Assembly: GCF_905404315.1 (NCBI RefSeq)
Contig: NC_066288.1
Span: forward strand, 6,906,501 to 6,970,500
Direction of reading: 5' to 3'
DNA: 64,000 nt
Origin: Leptidea sinapis
Lineage: Eukaryota > Arthropoda > Insecta > Lepidoptera > Pieridae
In this document: positions 46,661-57,374 of the stretch, in pieces
Layout of the letters: every line of letters starts with the position of its first letter
How positions within the stretch are numbered: the first letter of the stretch is position 1
Translations under genes and position numbers: made by a program
Notes under the pieces: generated by a model
What the model saw: only the letters and a program-made list of their open reading frames with translations
Told to the model about the DNA's origin: nothing
The model's database searches: none

Positions 46661-47803
46661 TTTAATCAGTTTAATTGTATTTCCCTGTGAACTTTAATCT
46701 CTCCTATTTCATACCCATGAAAGTTTAGTTTCAACAATGCTCGAACAAATGTTTATAAATTACTTCTTATCAAGTGCCTAAATACAAAGTTACACACATC
46801 GGAGTAAAACCAATAACTTCCGGAATTTTTCAAAATGTTCTTAGCGGGAAGTTAAAAAGTATTATATACATTGGTGCTAGTTGCACGAGATATTTAGTTT
46901 CATCTCAAATACCAATTCATTTTGTAATTTCCTTTAAAATAAATTCTTCTTTGTAAATAAAGTTCAAACTTGAGCTTCAAATTCGTGACAGTATTCCCAT
47001 ACGTGACTAACACCATTGCTCGCTCATTAAAAAAAAAAAGAAATTAATCTGTATTATTCAAAATAACCGCCAAAGGAATTCGACGCCTCAATGTCACGTT
47101 TATTAGAGACGCTTGAACGGTGAGAAAAAGGAAGTCCATTCAAATTTTTTATATGGAGGCGCTTAGACAGTTCGGCGATGGAATTTCATTCATACTACGT
47201 CCCGTCCATTCATCTTTCGACTTAATAAAAAAAGGCAACGTCCCTTACAGACTTGTAGTCTGTCACAATATACAGGATGTATAAATATTATTTTAAATTC
47301 CAAATTAAATTTACAAAAAATTATGAAAATACAAGCAAAATTTCAAATAACTAAATAAATTTGACCTTTTTTATGTATCACTTTTAATCTTCTATATCGA
47401 TAATTTCTTAATCGAATGTGCTTACCAAAGACAGTGTCGATGTAAGCCTAACATAAAAAAAAGAAGCACTTAATCTCATAAGTTAGAACCCATCTTGTAC
47501 TACAGTATTGTTTGTGTTATATATTAATCTGAACTTAAGCAATTTAAAAACTAAAAAAATTGTAAAAATGGCTGTAAGTTAAAATAAAATAAAAATAATA
47601 TTAAAATAAAATAAAATTCTGATTCTAACTTTGATATCTTAGGATATTGTTGTAACATTAATTCAATAAGTTAATTAAATCATTTTTAAAATAAAAATTG
47701 TTTCTTGCTAAAGACGTTTGATTTCTAACGAGAAAAACATACCTTTTATTGAAAAAATTAAATCTTTATAGTTTCTACGTAATGCGGTAATAAATAATTT
47801 TAA
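46661..47803. other. AT-rich intergenic DNA without recognised genes
   Basis: The frame at 46774-46956 has no features. The 47080-47260 stretch is less AT-rich and may be an old repeat but shows no family motif I recognise. Confidence 0.45.
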
Positions 47804-48035
47804 CTAGCAGACCCGAAAGACGTTATTCTGTACATCTATATAATATATATTAGAGATTTCAACGTATATAGTCACTCATCACGATATATCTGGAACCATT
47901 AGGCGTAGAGTCTTCAAATTTGGTAGGAATATTCCTTTCGCCGAGTAGAGGTCAGCTAAGAACGGATTTTACGAAATTAAACCCGCAAGAGTTTTTTTTA
48001 AATATGAACAGAACAACGTCTGTCGGGGCAGCTAG
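47804..48035. mobile_element. 232-bp element with Helitron-3'-like sequence at both ends
   Basis: The left end (47804-47841) reads CTAGCAGACCCGAAAGACG and the complement of the right end (47998-48035) reads CTAGCTGCCCCGACAGACG. They match over about 38 bp at roughly 32 positions. The right end is like the Helitron termini at 43299 and 43509. The body has ACGATATATCTGGAACC and CTTCAAATTTGGTAGG. Confidence 0.65.
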
Positions 48036-48199
48036 TAGTAAATAAAACTGTAAAGTACTTTTTTTATGAATTTGTCAATAATAATTTTCATAACATCAAG
48101 AATTATTTCGTAAAATATGCTCCCCTTTGTTATAATTAAATTGTTTCACAGCAGAACTGTCACACCGTGCGTCAATGAATTCTCTCATAGAATATATAT

Positions 48200-48385
48200 C
48201 CATACAAAACAAATATTGGAAATAATAGTACATTACGATACAAGTGCGCAAAGTATGATGCAGCTACGTGCGCACGAGTATCGTATACTATTTTTCCTAT
48301 TAAGTTGCGCAAAGTTCGACCACTATAATTATTCCCGCACGCTCTTATCAACTTGTAAAGTCGAACTTTGCGTACGATAATATGA
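48200..48385. repeat. Cluster of inverted repeats, possible MITE
   Basis: A perfect 13-bp inverted pair, CGCAAAGTTCGAC, lies at 48308-48320 and 48360-48372. A further imperfect pair joins the TTACGATAC / GTATCGTA parts near 48232 and 48278. Open frames exist on both strands here, as expected for inverted repeats, and are not genes. Confidence 0.5.
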
Positions 48386-49334
48386 AAAAATAATAATGGG
48401 TCCCAAATCGAAATAAAAACTATCCTTTCTCTCAATTTGCACTAAACTGAAAACGATGACTGATGATCTTTTGAGCAAAGTTGGCATTTCATTCTCTACC
48501 TAGAATAAAACAATTCTATATTATCATATTATTTTAACAAGTGAGATTCTATTTATTTTACTAATGATACAGAGACTGAGTATAGAGATATATAGAGAGA
48601 ACATTGATATTATTCATTGGAAAATAAACACTTAACCTTTTAACAGATCAAGTCATTTTCAGGTTCTTGATTTTCTCTTTTATTCTTATCTATTGATGAA
48701 AGAGCAAAATATTCCTGAGATTCCGCCATTTCATTAAGCATTATTTCATTTAGCAGATTATTATTTTCATTTTATATTCTATTTATAATTATTCATTAAT
48801 ACCAATTGCACGTTTTAAAATTATTACTCATTCAATAAAATAATTGAAAATAAGAAATTGTAGGTTAGATTATTAACTACAACATATCATTATCGCGTTG
48901 TTATTTTATATCAGCGAATATGGCTGTATGGGCTCAAACCCTTTGCCTGTCCTAATAATGGATGAAGAAGCTAAAAACCGGCCATCTTGCCGTAACGGAC
49001 TTCCGGTTCCGTTGCATTGTCGCCCAGTTAACTCGTAGTCGCGCCTAAGGAAGTTTACTTCAAGAACTATACAATAACTTCTATAATGCTATTTCCACTA
49101 AAAAATACAAGCTTTTCTGGAAAATATTGACATAGTTTCAACTTAGATAGCGATTATAATATTTGAGAAGGCCCATTAAGATAAGCTCACGAAGTGTTCC
49201 GTATAAGATAAAACACTTACATACTTATATAAAAGGAAAGCTTTTTTTAATAGGCTATTTTACTTTATATGAGAAAAATATGTAATTGATATTGAGATAG
49301 CTTAAGTAATAAGATGCAGATAATAACATAAAAA
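48386..49334. other. AT-rich intergenic DNA without recognised genes
   Basis: The less AT-rich patch at 48920-49050 shows no motif I recognise. Confidence 0.45.
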
Positions 49335-49597
49335 GTACCACAACGGCGCCTTTTTCTGGCATGAAGCAGTAATGTGTAAACATTACCGTGTTTTGGTCCA
49401 AAGGATGCCGTAGCTAGTGAAATTACTGGGCAAATGAGACTTAACATCTTATGTCTCAAGGTGACGAGCGCAATTGTAGTGCCGTTTAGAATTATTCGGA
49501 GAGAATCCTAAGCGGCACTGCATTTTAATGGACAGGGCGTATCAATTACCATAAGCTGAACGTCCTGCTCGTCTCGCCCCTTACTGTCATAAAAAAA
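49335..49597 (-). mobile_element. Dispersed ~300-bp element, copy I
   Basis: On the plus strand it reads TACCACAACGGCGCC, AAATTACTGGGCAAATGAGA, CTTAACATCTTATGTCTCAA and GAACGTCCTGCTCGTCTCGC, ending in an A-run. The first ~45 bp of the inverted consensus (GGAGGCTCC part) are missing. The frame at 49265-49459 is an artefact. Confidence 0.75.
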
Positions 49598-50008
49598 TCA
49601 GTCAGAAAATATTAGTTTCAGTTCATAATACAATAAAATGAATTTAATAATTATTAATTTCAAAAGTTCACTATTTATTTACTGAGAACTTCTCTACCTG
49701 TCATGTTATGACGTCATAAAGTCATGTACATTATAAACAGATATCTGTCAACTTATGTTGTTTATATTATTTGAACATTCACGTAATTAACTTAAGTTAA
49801 ATTAAGTTTAATTTAATTCAATAACAAAATAATTAGTAACATTAAAGACGGTATCGTAAATAGCACAAATCTAATAAACTCTTTGACGAAGCGATTTTTT
49901 AAAATGTTATGTGAATAATTTAATATTAAATGAATTATTAGCTGCAAATATCGAGTTACGATTATGATAGCAATCAAATTTATTTATATTAATTAATTTA
50001 TTAATATC
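49598..50008. other. AT-rich intergenic DNA
   Basis: Nothing recognisable on either strand. Confidence 0.5.
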
Positions 50009-50346
50009 TATATATATAAATAAAATTGGAGTGTCTGTTTGTAATATTGAAATAACCGTTATTTACTACATGTATATGAATATATATATATGGTACATAC
50101 GCCAAAAAAATACATTTTTAAAATTTTGTCTGTCTGTTTGTTCCGGTTAATCTCTGAAATGGCTGAACCGATTTTGACGAGACTTTTTCTGACAGGTAAC
50201 TGATGTTATAAAGAGTAACTTAGGCTACGTTTATTTCAGAAAAAATATTTTATTTTAGAAAAATAAAGTAATGTTGCAATGTCCAAGAAACGTTTTAACT
50301 CTAAAAATAATTTATATGGCAAAACAACATTTGTCGGGTCAGCTAG
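50009..50346 (+). mobile_element. Complete non-autonomous Helitron (338 bp)
   Basis: It starts TCTATATATATAAATAAA after an A (50008) and ends TTGTCGGGTCAGCTAG before a T (50347). It shares its body with the degraded copy at 46158-46480. No coding sequence. Confidence 0.75.
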
Positions 50347-50737
50347 TTTAAAATATAATTAATCTTTATTATATAGAATCCAATCGGCTGCCACTGAATG
50401 CTTTCAGTGACAGCAATAATTTTAAATAAAGTATCTAGTTAATTTATTTCTTAAACACCCTGTAAAGTGGCGCTCTAAAGCCCTGTTTCCTTTACTATAT
50501 TATACTTTTGTATAAAATATTTGTATTATGTCGGTCGAAGTTAGGAATGTGTGAAAGAACCGCCGACGATTCGTAGAACGGTTACAATAACACCTTCCAA
50601 ACTCCAGCCCCTGTCAAATTTTTACGTTTTATTTGTTCAATTATTTATTTACAACTTTGATAATTTAACGAAACATGAATCACTTTAGGTAAGATTTTTG
50701 CGTACATTGTCGCAGTTAACACTAAACTCATAATATT
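50347..50737. other. Intergenic DNA with a small hairpin
   Basis: No gene. CACTGAATGCTTTCAGTG near 50390 forms a short hairpin. Confidence 0.45.
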
Positions 50738-51037
50738 ATTTTTATGACACGAGGACGAACGGACGAGACGAACAGGACGTTGAGTTGATACACCTTGCCC
50801 ATTACAATGCAGTAACGCTCAGGATTATTGAAAAACCCAATAATTCTGAGCGGCACTACAATTATTGCTCTCGTCACCTTGAGACGTATGTTTCTAAGTC
50901 TCATTTTCCCAGTAATTTCACTAGCTGCGGCTTCCTTCGGACCGAAACAATAATGCTTACACATTACTGCTACAAATAGGCGCCGTTGTGGTACCCATAA
51001 TCTAGCCGGCATCATGTGCAAATTAGCCTCCTACTGG
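50738..51037 (+). mobile_element. Dispersed ~300-bp element, copy J (near full length)
   Basis: It contains GAACAGGACGTTGAGTTGAT, CGCTCAGGATTATTGAAAAA, TTCTGAGCGGCACTACAATT, CACCTTGAGACGTATG and AATCTAGCCGGCATCATGTG. Frames at 50728-51021 and 50785-50979 are by-products. Confidence 0.8.
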
Positions 51038-52371
51038 GAGCATATCCTACTTTCGTATAGTTAAGTCGACTTTTCCTGCATTTATCACGGGAAGAGCTGT
51101 TTAACCTGATCCCTACCATCGATTTCCGACATCGTATCACACGCTTTAAATAATCAATTAAGAAAGCATTCAATTTACTGTCTAACAGGCCACACTTATT
51201 TTATATCTACTTCCCAGCTCCATCATCAGATCCTGGAAATAATATAGCACCTAAGTATTTGTCACTCGATTCGATTGGTTTATCGTGATTATTTTAGAAG
51301 TTCCAATTCCTTCTAGTTGCATCACCACACCCAGAAAATCATACATCATCAGACACTGGAAGTCATCCAGCACTTAGGAGTTCCAATGGCTACCTTCCGT
51401 CTCCATAAACAGACCAATTTTACGGCACTATTCGTTGTTATATAAGTATATGATAAGTAAGTTTACCAAATTTGAGCCGAACGTCACGTAGTAGTCAAGT
51501 GGTTTTCTAATTGCAAGTTAAAAGCTTGTGATACAAGATATCATCCCTATCTCTGCATGTTTGATGTACTTCCAGACCGTGGTTGAAAATAAACTAACAT
51601 CCACGCACAACGTAACTATGGGATACAATTTGCAGTCTACCCATGACTTTATATAAAACGCGTAGGACTATTTTTGTACGGTCTTTAGGGCTGATAACGC
51701 TCCTTTGATTATGTAATGTTGTAAGAAAGGGTTTATATACTACATATACAAAAAAAATATACAATAACGCTCGACCAATTTTGGACTTAAGGGCATTCAA
51801 AAAAGATTGAAATGCAATTAAGGGCAATCAAAAAAGATGGGCGCAACTTAACCGCGTGGTAACCTTTCGTCCCTATATCTACCAAGTAAAAAAGACAGCA
51901 GGCGATAGTATTTTAAATTTGTTATAAAAACTTAATTATAACTTCAAATATATTTTTTTTACTCTTGTCTAAATCTTTAAATGACGTTTCTTTACTATCC
52001 GCTTATTTTCGTGTGATACTCTTACAATACTGTAATACTCTCTTTAATCTAAATAGTTTCATATTCAGCCTCTTTAAAAAAGACTCACTCGTTCTGTCCA
52101 AGGGATGGGTTAAATGGGCCGCCAGCACTACATCTTGAAGGCGTCAACGGGTCCTTAAGATGTTTTAATATACCTAAGTATTCAAATATAAAATTCTAGT
52201 TACTTTACTGTTACTTAAACGGCCATTAACAGCCTTATGGGAACGTATACTTAAGTATTTTATGGTCATATTAATTTGATTACTTTATGCGTTCCGGAGA
52301 AAAAGGATGTGTAACTGACATACGTACACACAAATAACAATGTGATTCTTTAAGAGTTAAGAAAAGAAAGA
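51038..52371. other. Intergenic DNA with a diverged internal repeat
   Basis: The CATCATCAGA-x-x-CTGGAA pattern followed by AGCAC-TAAG-AGTTCCAAT occurs twice, near 51220-51310 and 51345-51390, suggesting an old tandem or dispersed repeat. No gene is supported; the 77-codon minus-strand frame at 51594-51827 has no recognisable features. Confidence 0.4.
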
Positions 52372-52450
52372 GTCCGAAGACGTCCACTGCTGAACATAGG
52401 CCTCCACCAAAGCGGGGTTGACATAGTCACCACGATTGGCGCCCGCTGTA
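52372..52450 (-). repeat. LINE 3'-end-like fragment
   Basis: GACGTCCACTGCTGAACATA, GGCCTCCACCAAAG and GGCGCCCGCTG resemble the inverted end of an RTE-type LINE reading frame. Only ~75 bp are preserved. Confidence 0.45.
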
Positions 52451-52557
52451 TGGTCGTATTACCTGATACTCCCTTACAAGGCATAAAAGGCATTTACTTT
52501 CTCAAAATTGATTCCTTTAGAATTCTTTTTGATGTCATTTCTAATATACTAGAAACT

Positions 52558-52665
52558 ACTACCGCTTCGGAAACAAATGGCGCTCTGAGAGAGAAGAAGC
52601 GGTCGTGGCGCAAGAAACTCTTCCAGCATTCTTTTTTTTGCGCCCTTTTTCATAAAAATATACAA
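52558..52665 (+). repeat. SINE/LINE tail-like fragment
   Basis: CGCTTCGGAAACAAATGGCG, CTCTGAGAGAGAAGAAGCGG and GCGCAAGAAACTCTTCCAGC precede a T-run and GCGCCC. It resembles 31925-32065. The frame at 52450-52698 overlaps it and is not a gene. Confidence 0.5.
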
Positions 52666-52870
52666 TATTGTACTTTCATTGCTATTGCTATAAAATAATG
52701 ATAATGTAGCTTAGCTGTCTTTTACGAAAACCAAGGGTAATGAGGTGTTTCTATTCTGAAACGGATGATACCAATAGAAATAAATATTACAGAACTAGGT
52801 TAAGCAGACTATACGGGGAATTCACTGCTAGGCATATTTCCATCGAATTGTTTTATAATAATTTGGAAAA

Positions 52871-52930
52871 TTTTAAAATATAACTTGTAAAATCACTTAA
52901 TTTTAAAATATAACTTGTAAAATCACTTAA
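52871..52930 (+). repeat. Perfect 30-bp tandem duplication
   Basis: The 30-bp unit starting TTTTAAAATATAACTTG occurs twice back to back without a mismatch, which implies a recent duplication. Confidence 0.9.
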
Positions 52931-53219
52931 CTCTCAAGTGAGAGATTTCAAGCACTCACTTCTTAGAATTGTAAATGTTGTTATTTTTATGTTCACCATT
53001 AATCTTTTTTTTAATGTTTTTAAACTTAGTACCTAAGACTTAAATAATGTAAAAAAATTATATGTGTAATTCTGTTGGTGGTTCGAATAAAAAAAAATAA
53101 AACTCTAAAAAATGAATTAAAGATGGTTTGGATTCAGATGAAAATACAATAACATTTATTCTGATTCTGCAAAGGCGACCTAAAATTGTTGATATTGTTA
53201 ATAATATTAATAATATTGA

Positions 53220-53400
53220 TACACTTTTTACACAAATTATCTTGCCCCAAGTTAAGCATATATAGCCTGTGTTATGGGTTACAAGACAACGATATATTTA
53301 ATACAATATACTTACTTAAACATACATAAATTTATATAAACATACATAAATACATTTAAAGATCCATGACTCGGAAACAAACTCACAATTATGTTAAGTA
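53220..53400 (-). mobile_element. tRNA-derived SINE copy, truncated
   Basis: The plus strand has CACAAATTATCTTGCCCCAA, GTTATGGGTTACAAGACAAC and CATGACTCGGAAACAAACTC, the inverse of the SINE tails at 42110-42297 and 43560-43755. The tRNA-like head is missing. Confidence 0.6.
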
Positions 53401-53439
53401 GACTAAACTATTTTGTTATTAAATGATTTAAAACATGCG

Positions 53440-53485
53440 CTAGGAGTTCCTTTTCACTTCTTCTCCCCATGTCAAAGCCCCTTTA
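53440..53485 (+). repeat. Piece of the GACATGGGGAGAAGAA dispersed repeat
   Basis: CACTTCTTCTCCCCATGTCA at about 53455 is the inverse of the motif at 30330-30350. Only a small piece is present. Confidence 0.4.
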
Positions 53486-53564
53486 GGAACTGATGTGGCT
53501 TCATGAAGCTTATCAAGCGTTGTAGCAATATGTTATGTTATAGTCTTTTCTATTCTCATCCTCA

Positions 53565-53925
53565 TCATCAGCCAGAAGACATCCACTGCTGGACAAAGAC
53601 CACCCTAAAAGATTTCCACGTCGATCGGTCCTGCACTGCCCTCATCCAACATATTCCGGCGATCTTGACCAGATCGTCGGTCCGTCTTGCGGGGGGCCTA
53701 CCAACACTGCTTCTTCTGGTACGTGGTCGCCATGTGAGGACTTTACTGCCCCAACGGCCATCTGTCCGTCAAGCTATGTGCCCTGCCCACTGCCACTTCA
53801 GTTTCGCAACCATCCGCGCTATGTCGGTAACTTTGGTTCTCCTACGGATCTCCTCATTTCTGATTCGATCTCGCATGGAAACTCCGAGATTTAATAAAAA
53901 ATTTAATATTTTAAATTCTATTCAT
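53565..53925 (-). pseudogene. RTE-like LINE reverse-transcriptase end
   Basis: Read on the minus strand it encodes RDRIRNEEIRRRTKV, AKLKWQWAGHIA, a stop, RTDGRWGSKVL, VGRPPARRTDDLVKIAG, WMRAVQDRSTW and VQQWMSSG before the terminal stop. This is the C-terminal part of the same element type as 25376-25830, in better frame but with at least one stop. The plus-strand frame at 53503-53931 is its shadow. Confidence 0.75.
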
Positions 53926-54454
53926 ACATAAACGATGTAAAAGTGTTTAGTTAAACGAAACTTCATAATACAATGAAATTGTCGCGCAAGATACAATGGT
54001 GTGACAAAAACTATTCTTCAATAATTCAGTGTCGTCTATTTCTGTAGCTATTCACATCTGTATCACTTGCATTGTGGAATTCCATGCGTATTTAATCAGA
54101 GCTGTCTCATTGTCGTCCGTCAATTCGGAGCCCGACCAGCAGGCGCCATATTCCTTAGGAATGCAGTTTATTTTGTCTGTGTTATATTATTATTATAACT
54201 ACTGCTCAAAATGGATTCACTACGTGAATATCGCTGATAATAATATCAATATCCGGACGACCGATTTTTAAAAATGTACAAAACTTGAACAAAAAAAACT
54301 TATTCTGCCTTCCGGATCACCCAATGCCATCTGAGTTATTATAGTCTTGTATACGGTGGCGAATTTCACCTTTGTATTCTTATGTTATGTAGTTGTTTCT
54401 CATTAAAACACGGATAAAACTACATTTATTATAATTGAAACCTAGCTAGATCGA
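53926..54454. other. Intergenic DNA without recognised genes
   Basis: The 80-codon frame at 54029-54271 has no recognisable features. Confidence 0.4.
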
Positions 54455-54525
54455 TTTCTCGCCCCCGAAACTATCTGTTTACCAAATTTTATAAATATCG
54501 TTGGAGCCGTTTCCGAGATTCAGGT

Positions 54526-54581
<56 letters not shown>
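54455..54581 (+). repeat. LINE-like 3' tail ending in an (AT)n microsatellite
   Basis: ACCAAATTTTATAAATATCG and TTGGAGCCGTTTCCGAGATT precede a nearly pure AT run at 54525-54581, interrupted by one G. This order is common at RTE-type 3' ends. The 61-codon frame on the minus strand is an artefact. Confidence 0.5.
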
Positions 54582-54583
<2 letters not shown>

Positions 54584-54765
54584 AATTATAATAATATATA
54601 CAAGAATTGCTCGTTTAAAGATATAATAGTTTAAAAAAAATAAAGAACACGCTAAAAAGCACAAAATTCTCTTTGGTATTCAAAAATTTCCTTATATTAG
54701 ATAAATTGGTTTAAGATAATGGTAAAAATTTAAAATTAACATAAATTATTGCCTTACCAGTGGGA
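54582..54765. other. AT-rich DNA beside the nested LINEs
   Basis: Nothing recognisable except a 13-bp ACCAGTGGGAGGC at about 54757, identical to one end of the dispersed ~300-bp element. Confidence 0.4.
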
Positions 54766-54825
54766 GGCAAGAAAGTTCCTTGAAAACCGTACTGTGAAAG
54801 AATGCCACACATCCAGATGGCGGGG
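54766..54825 (-). pseudogene. LINE 1, downstream piece of a split reverse transcriptase
   Basis: The minus strand encodes HLDVWHSFTVRFSRNFLA. In jockey/CR1-type enzymes this follows the E-C-S-E-E-L-F and I-P-A-A motifs, which are found on the other side of LINE 2 at 55961-56160. The two pieces therefore belong to one element. Confidence 0.65.
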
Positions 54826-55170
54826 ATTTATTTATTTATTTGTATGGATCTCCAACAGTTGTACATATTAACTTACATCTAACACATGCCTTATAACTAA
54901 ACATTTGTATGTACTACCAATTATAGGAGAACATATCATTCCATAAAAATAACAGTGGTTAATTTGCATTTAAGGCGACTAAAAACTACTTAAGTATTTT
55001 AAAAATAAGTAATATGATAAGTATTAGTTGGAAGAATATGGTTTTCTGAACAATAACAAATGTTGAATATAATAGAATGTTAAAAACTAATTAATTGGCC
55101 AGAGCGTCGCTACATTTCTTTAGAAAAAGTGGGAGCCTATCACAACCAATGTCCAGTGTTGCTATGTTTT
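54826..55170 (-). mobile_element. LINE 2 3' UTR and repeated tail
   Basis: On the minus strand the sequence after the stop codon runs ~340 bp through non-coding AT-rich DNA and ends in ACAAATAAATAAATAAAT, a simple-repeat tail of CR1-like type, at 54826. Confidence 0.6.
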
Positions 55171-55960
55171 TTACACATTCGTTGTATACGCGTGATATAC
55201 GGGCTGTAGGAGCGTCCTGTCCAAGTTTCGTTCGAGCATTATTATTTTTAGTTTTAAAGAAAGGACATGGTTGCGAGGAGGTCTCCGAATTACGTTTATA
55301 TTGAATCTACTCAACAGTTCATTGTCATCTATTTTTCCATTGAAAACTTTATAGAGAAGTTTCATAACTTGAAGAGATCTACGAACTGCCAGTGGTTTCA
55401 TCCTAAAGTAATCGAGTTTATTTTTGTAGCACTCTCTATAACTTGAGATCTTAAATCGGAAGGTTAGGTGTTTTATGAGTCTCTTTTGAACACGTTCGAT
55501 TCTGTAAATGTGATTTTTGTACCCGGGGGACCACACTTGACAACAATATTCTAGTTTGCTGCGAACCAAGCTGTTGTACACTTGAAGGATTGTTGTTAGC
55601 TTTTTGAAATCTTTAGACTGTCTGAGAATAAAGCCAAGCAATTTGAAAGAAGCTGTTACTACAGATTTTATGTGTTTGTCAAATTTTAATTTGTTATCAA
55701 ATATTACGCCTAGGTCCCGAATGGAATCTGTTTCTTTCAATCTATTTCCCAAGATTTTGTATGAACTCATTATTGGACATTTTTTTCTAGTGAATTTTAT
55801 AAAACTGCATTTACCCGGATTAAGCAGCATACGATTAGCTTCACACCATAGGACAAGTCTGTCAAGATTTGCTTGTAGATCTGTTACATCAGATTCTTGC
55901 ATTATAATTTTAGCTATTTTTAAATCATCTGCGAACAGATAAACAGGATGATATTCTAAT
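55171..55960 (-). pseudogene. LINE 2 reverse transcriptase, 5'-truncated (jockey/CR1-like)
   Basis: An uninterrupted frame encodes the second half of a non-LTR reverse transcriptase. It starts with the catalytic FADD motif (55924-55935), then LNPGKCSFIKFTR, IRDLGVIFDNKLKFDKHI, LVRSKLEYCCQVWSP and RIERVQKRLIKHL, and ends with a thumb-like segment. The order FADD, then NPxKC, LGV, EYCxxVWxP and IExVQ is diagnostic. About 263 residues remain. The fingers, most of the palm and the endonuclease are missing. Lack of internal stops suggests a fairly young insertion. Polymerase activity is impossible with so much missing. Confidence 0.88.
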
Positions 55961-56356
55961 GTGGATATTCAAAGGTGGAATGCGGCGGCAGGAATCAGGT
56001 AAAACAGCTCTTCGGAACACTCCCCCTGATAAATGCGGTAAAAGACACACAATGAAGCGACGTATCTATGTAACACCAAGTTATCTAGACGTTTACAAAG
56101 CACTGGATTCTGGACAATTCAAACAGCTCCGCGTTGCACGCGGTCAAATGGTTAAAAGCTGATATTGTGGTGCGCCAGACCAGAGATGACAGCAATACTC
56201 CATATGTGGCCGGATCTGCGCTTTGTAGAGCGCTAGAATGTGGACCAGCTTGAAGTATAGCCATGCTCCATTTATAACGAACATATCGGCTTTATTTAAT
56301 GTCTGAGTAGGACTATGAGGATATACCAAAATCTTGCGAATGATACTTGACTCCAT
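55961..56356 (-). pseudogene. LINE 1, upstream piece of a split reverse transcriptase
   Basis: The minus strand encodes LNKADMF, then LYKAQIRPHMEYCCHLWSGA and PQYQL, and after stops and frame changes GECSEELFYLIPAA. These match another jockey/CR1-type enzyme, distinct from LINE 2. It ends abruptly at 55960 where LINE 2 begins in the same orientation. The frame at 55959-56162 is its shadow. Confidence 0.75.
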
Positions 56357-57003
56357 TAATTTGGAAGAAATTGAGGTATGATAATGTGAACGGGAGTTCT
56401 AAAGCCAGTTACATAGTTTTCGGACTATAACTGTTGAGAAGGAGAGCCGGAAAAGACGAGTAAGGATCTATTACGATCTATCTACGAGTATTTCTCACCG
56501 ATGTAAATCGACTAGCAACTATTTCACTATACTTATCTGAAGAATAAATGTAGCATAAATAAGTGAAATTCAATACCGATGTAATCCAATCTAAGTATCT
56601 GTCTAGACGGTAAATACATATCTAGATAAAACCATAGAATATGATAATTTTACATGCATAAAACATTTTACTTATGGATTGTGTGAACTCAAGAAAACAA
56701 TTTACTAAATGACCCAAGAGGATAAAATGCTGCGTAAAATAATGTTGTTTTTTTTTTCGCGTTCGCTGCTCACGGGTTTTTAAAGAATTCCTCATCATAG
56801 TGTGTGATTTAAGTTTTTAAATTTTGTGAATTGGATTAGAGGATAAACTAATCAGCCACCTGGTGGTACCTATGTGATCACCGCGGTCCATGTTGGACTG
56901 AACCAGCCAAGCGATACTCTCTAAGTAAAAAGCGATTCACTCTATTGTATGAAACGTGCAGTCATTAACAGATTGACAGGTGACGGCTATAATCTTGTAA
57001 ATA
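56357..57003. other. Intergenic DNA with a short SINE-like patch
   Basis: GCCACCTGGTGGTACC and GTGATCACCGCGGTCCATG at about 56856-56890 resemble LINE/SINE tail sequence. No gene. Confidence 0.4.
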
Positions 57004-57374
57004 AATAATAGTTTAAAAAAACTAAAAAACACGCTTTTTATAGAAAACCGAACTAAAAAATAGAAAATAAATTTAAATTAAGAATAGTGTTTAAAATTTC
57101 AATTAATATAAATTAATAATAGTGTGAATAAAAAAAATTAAAAAAAGCGTGGGTTGTCAATAGTTATAAATATATTATTGACAGATATGAGTAGAGTGAT
57201 TATCATTTTGATAATATCTTAAAAAGCACCCCACGCTTTTTTATTTTTTTTTTATTCACATTTATTGAAATTTTAAACACTATTAATAATTTAAATTTAT
57301 CAAAATTTATTTTCTATTTTTTAGTTCGGTTTTCTATAAAAAGCGTGTTTTTTAGATTTTTTAAACTATTATTT
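57004..57374. repeat. Foldback element with ~150-bp arms and ~76-bp loop
   Basis: Arms at 57004-57153 and 57230-57374 are close inverted copies. Outer ends read AAATAATAGTTTAAAAAA and its complement; both arms contain CACGCTTTTTATAGAAAACC and TTAGTTCGGTTTTC-type segments. Inner ends read AAAGCGTGGG against CCCACGCTTT. The loop has a further small inverted pair around TTGTCAATA / TATTATTGACA. No transposase frame occurs. Confidence 0.85.

Noticed and set aside
48117..48435. Overlapping 87-codon frames on both strands
   Set aside because: The mirror arrangement comes from inverted repeats; neither frame has recognisable features.
53503..53931. 142-codon plus-strand frame
   Set aside because: It is the antisense of an RTE-type reverse-transcriptase remnant that reads clearly on the minus strand.
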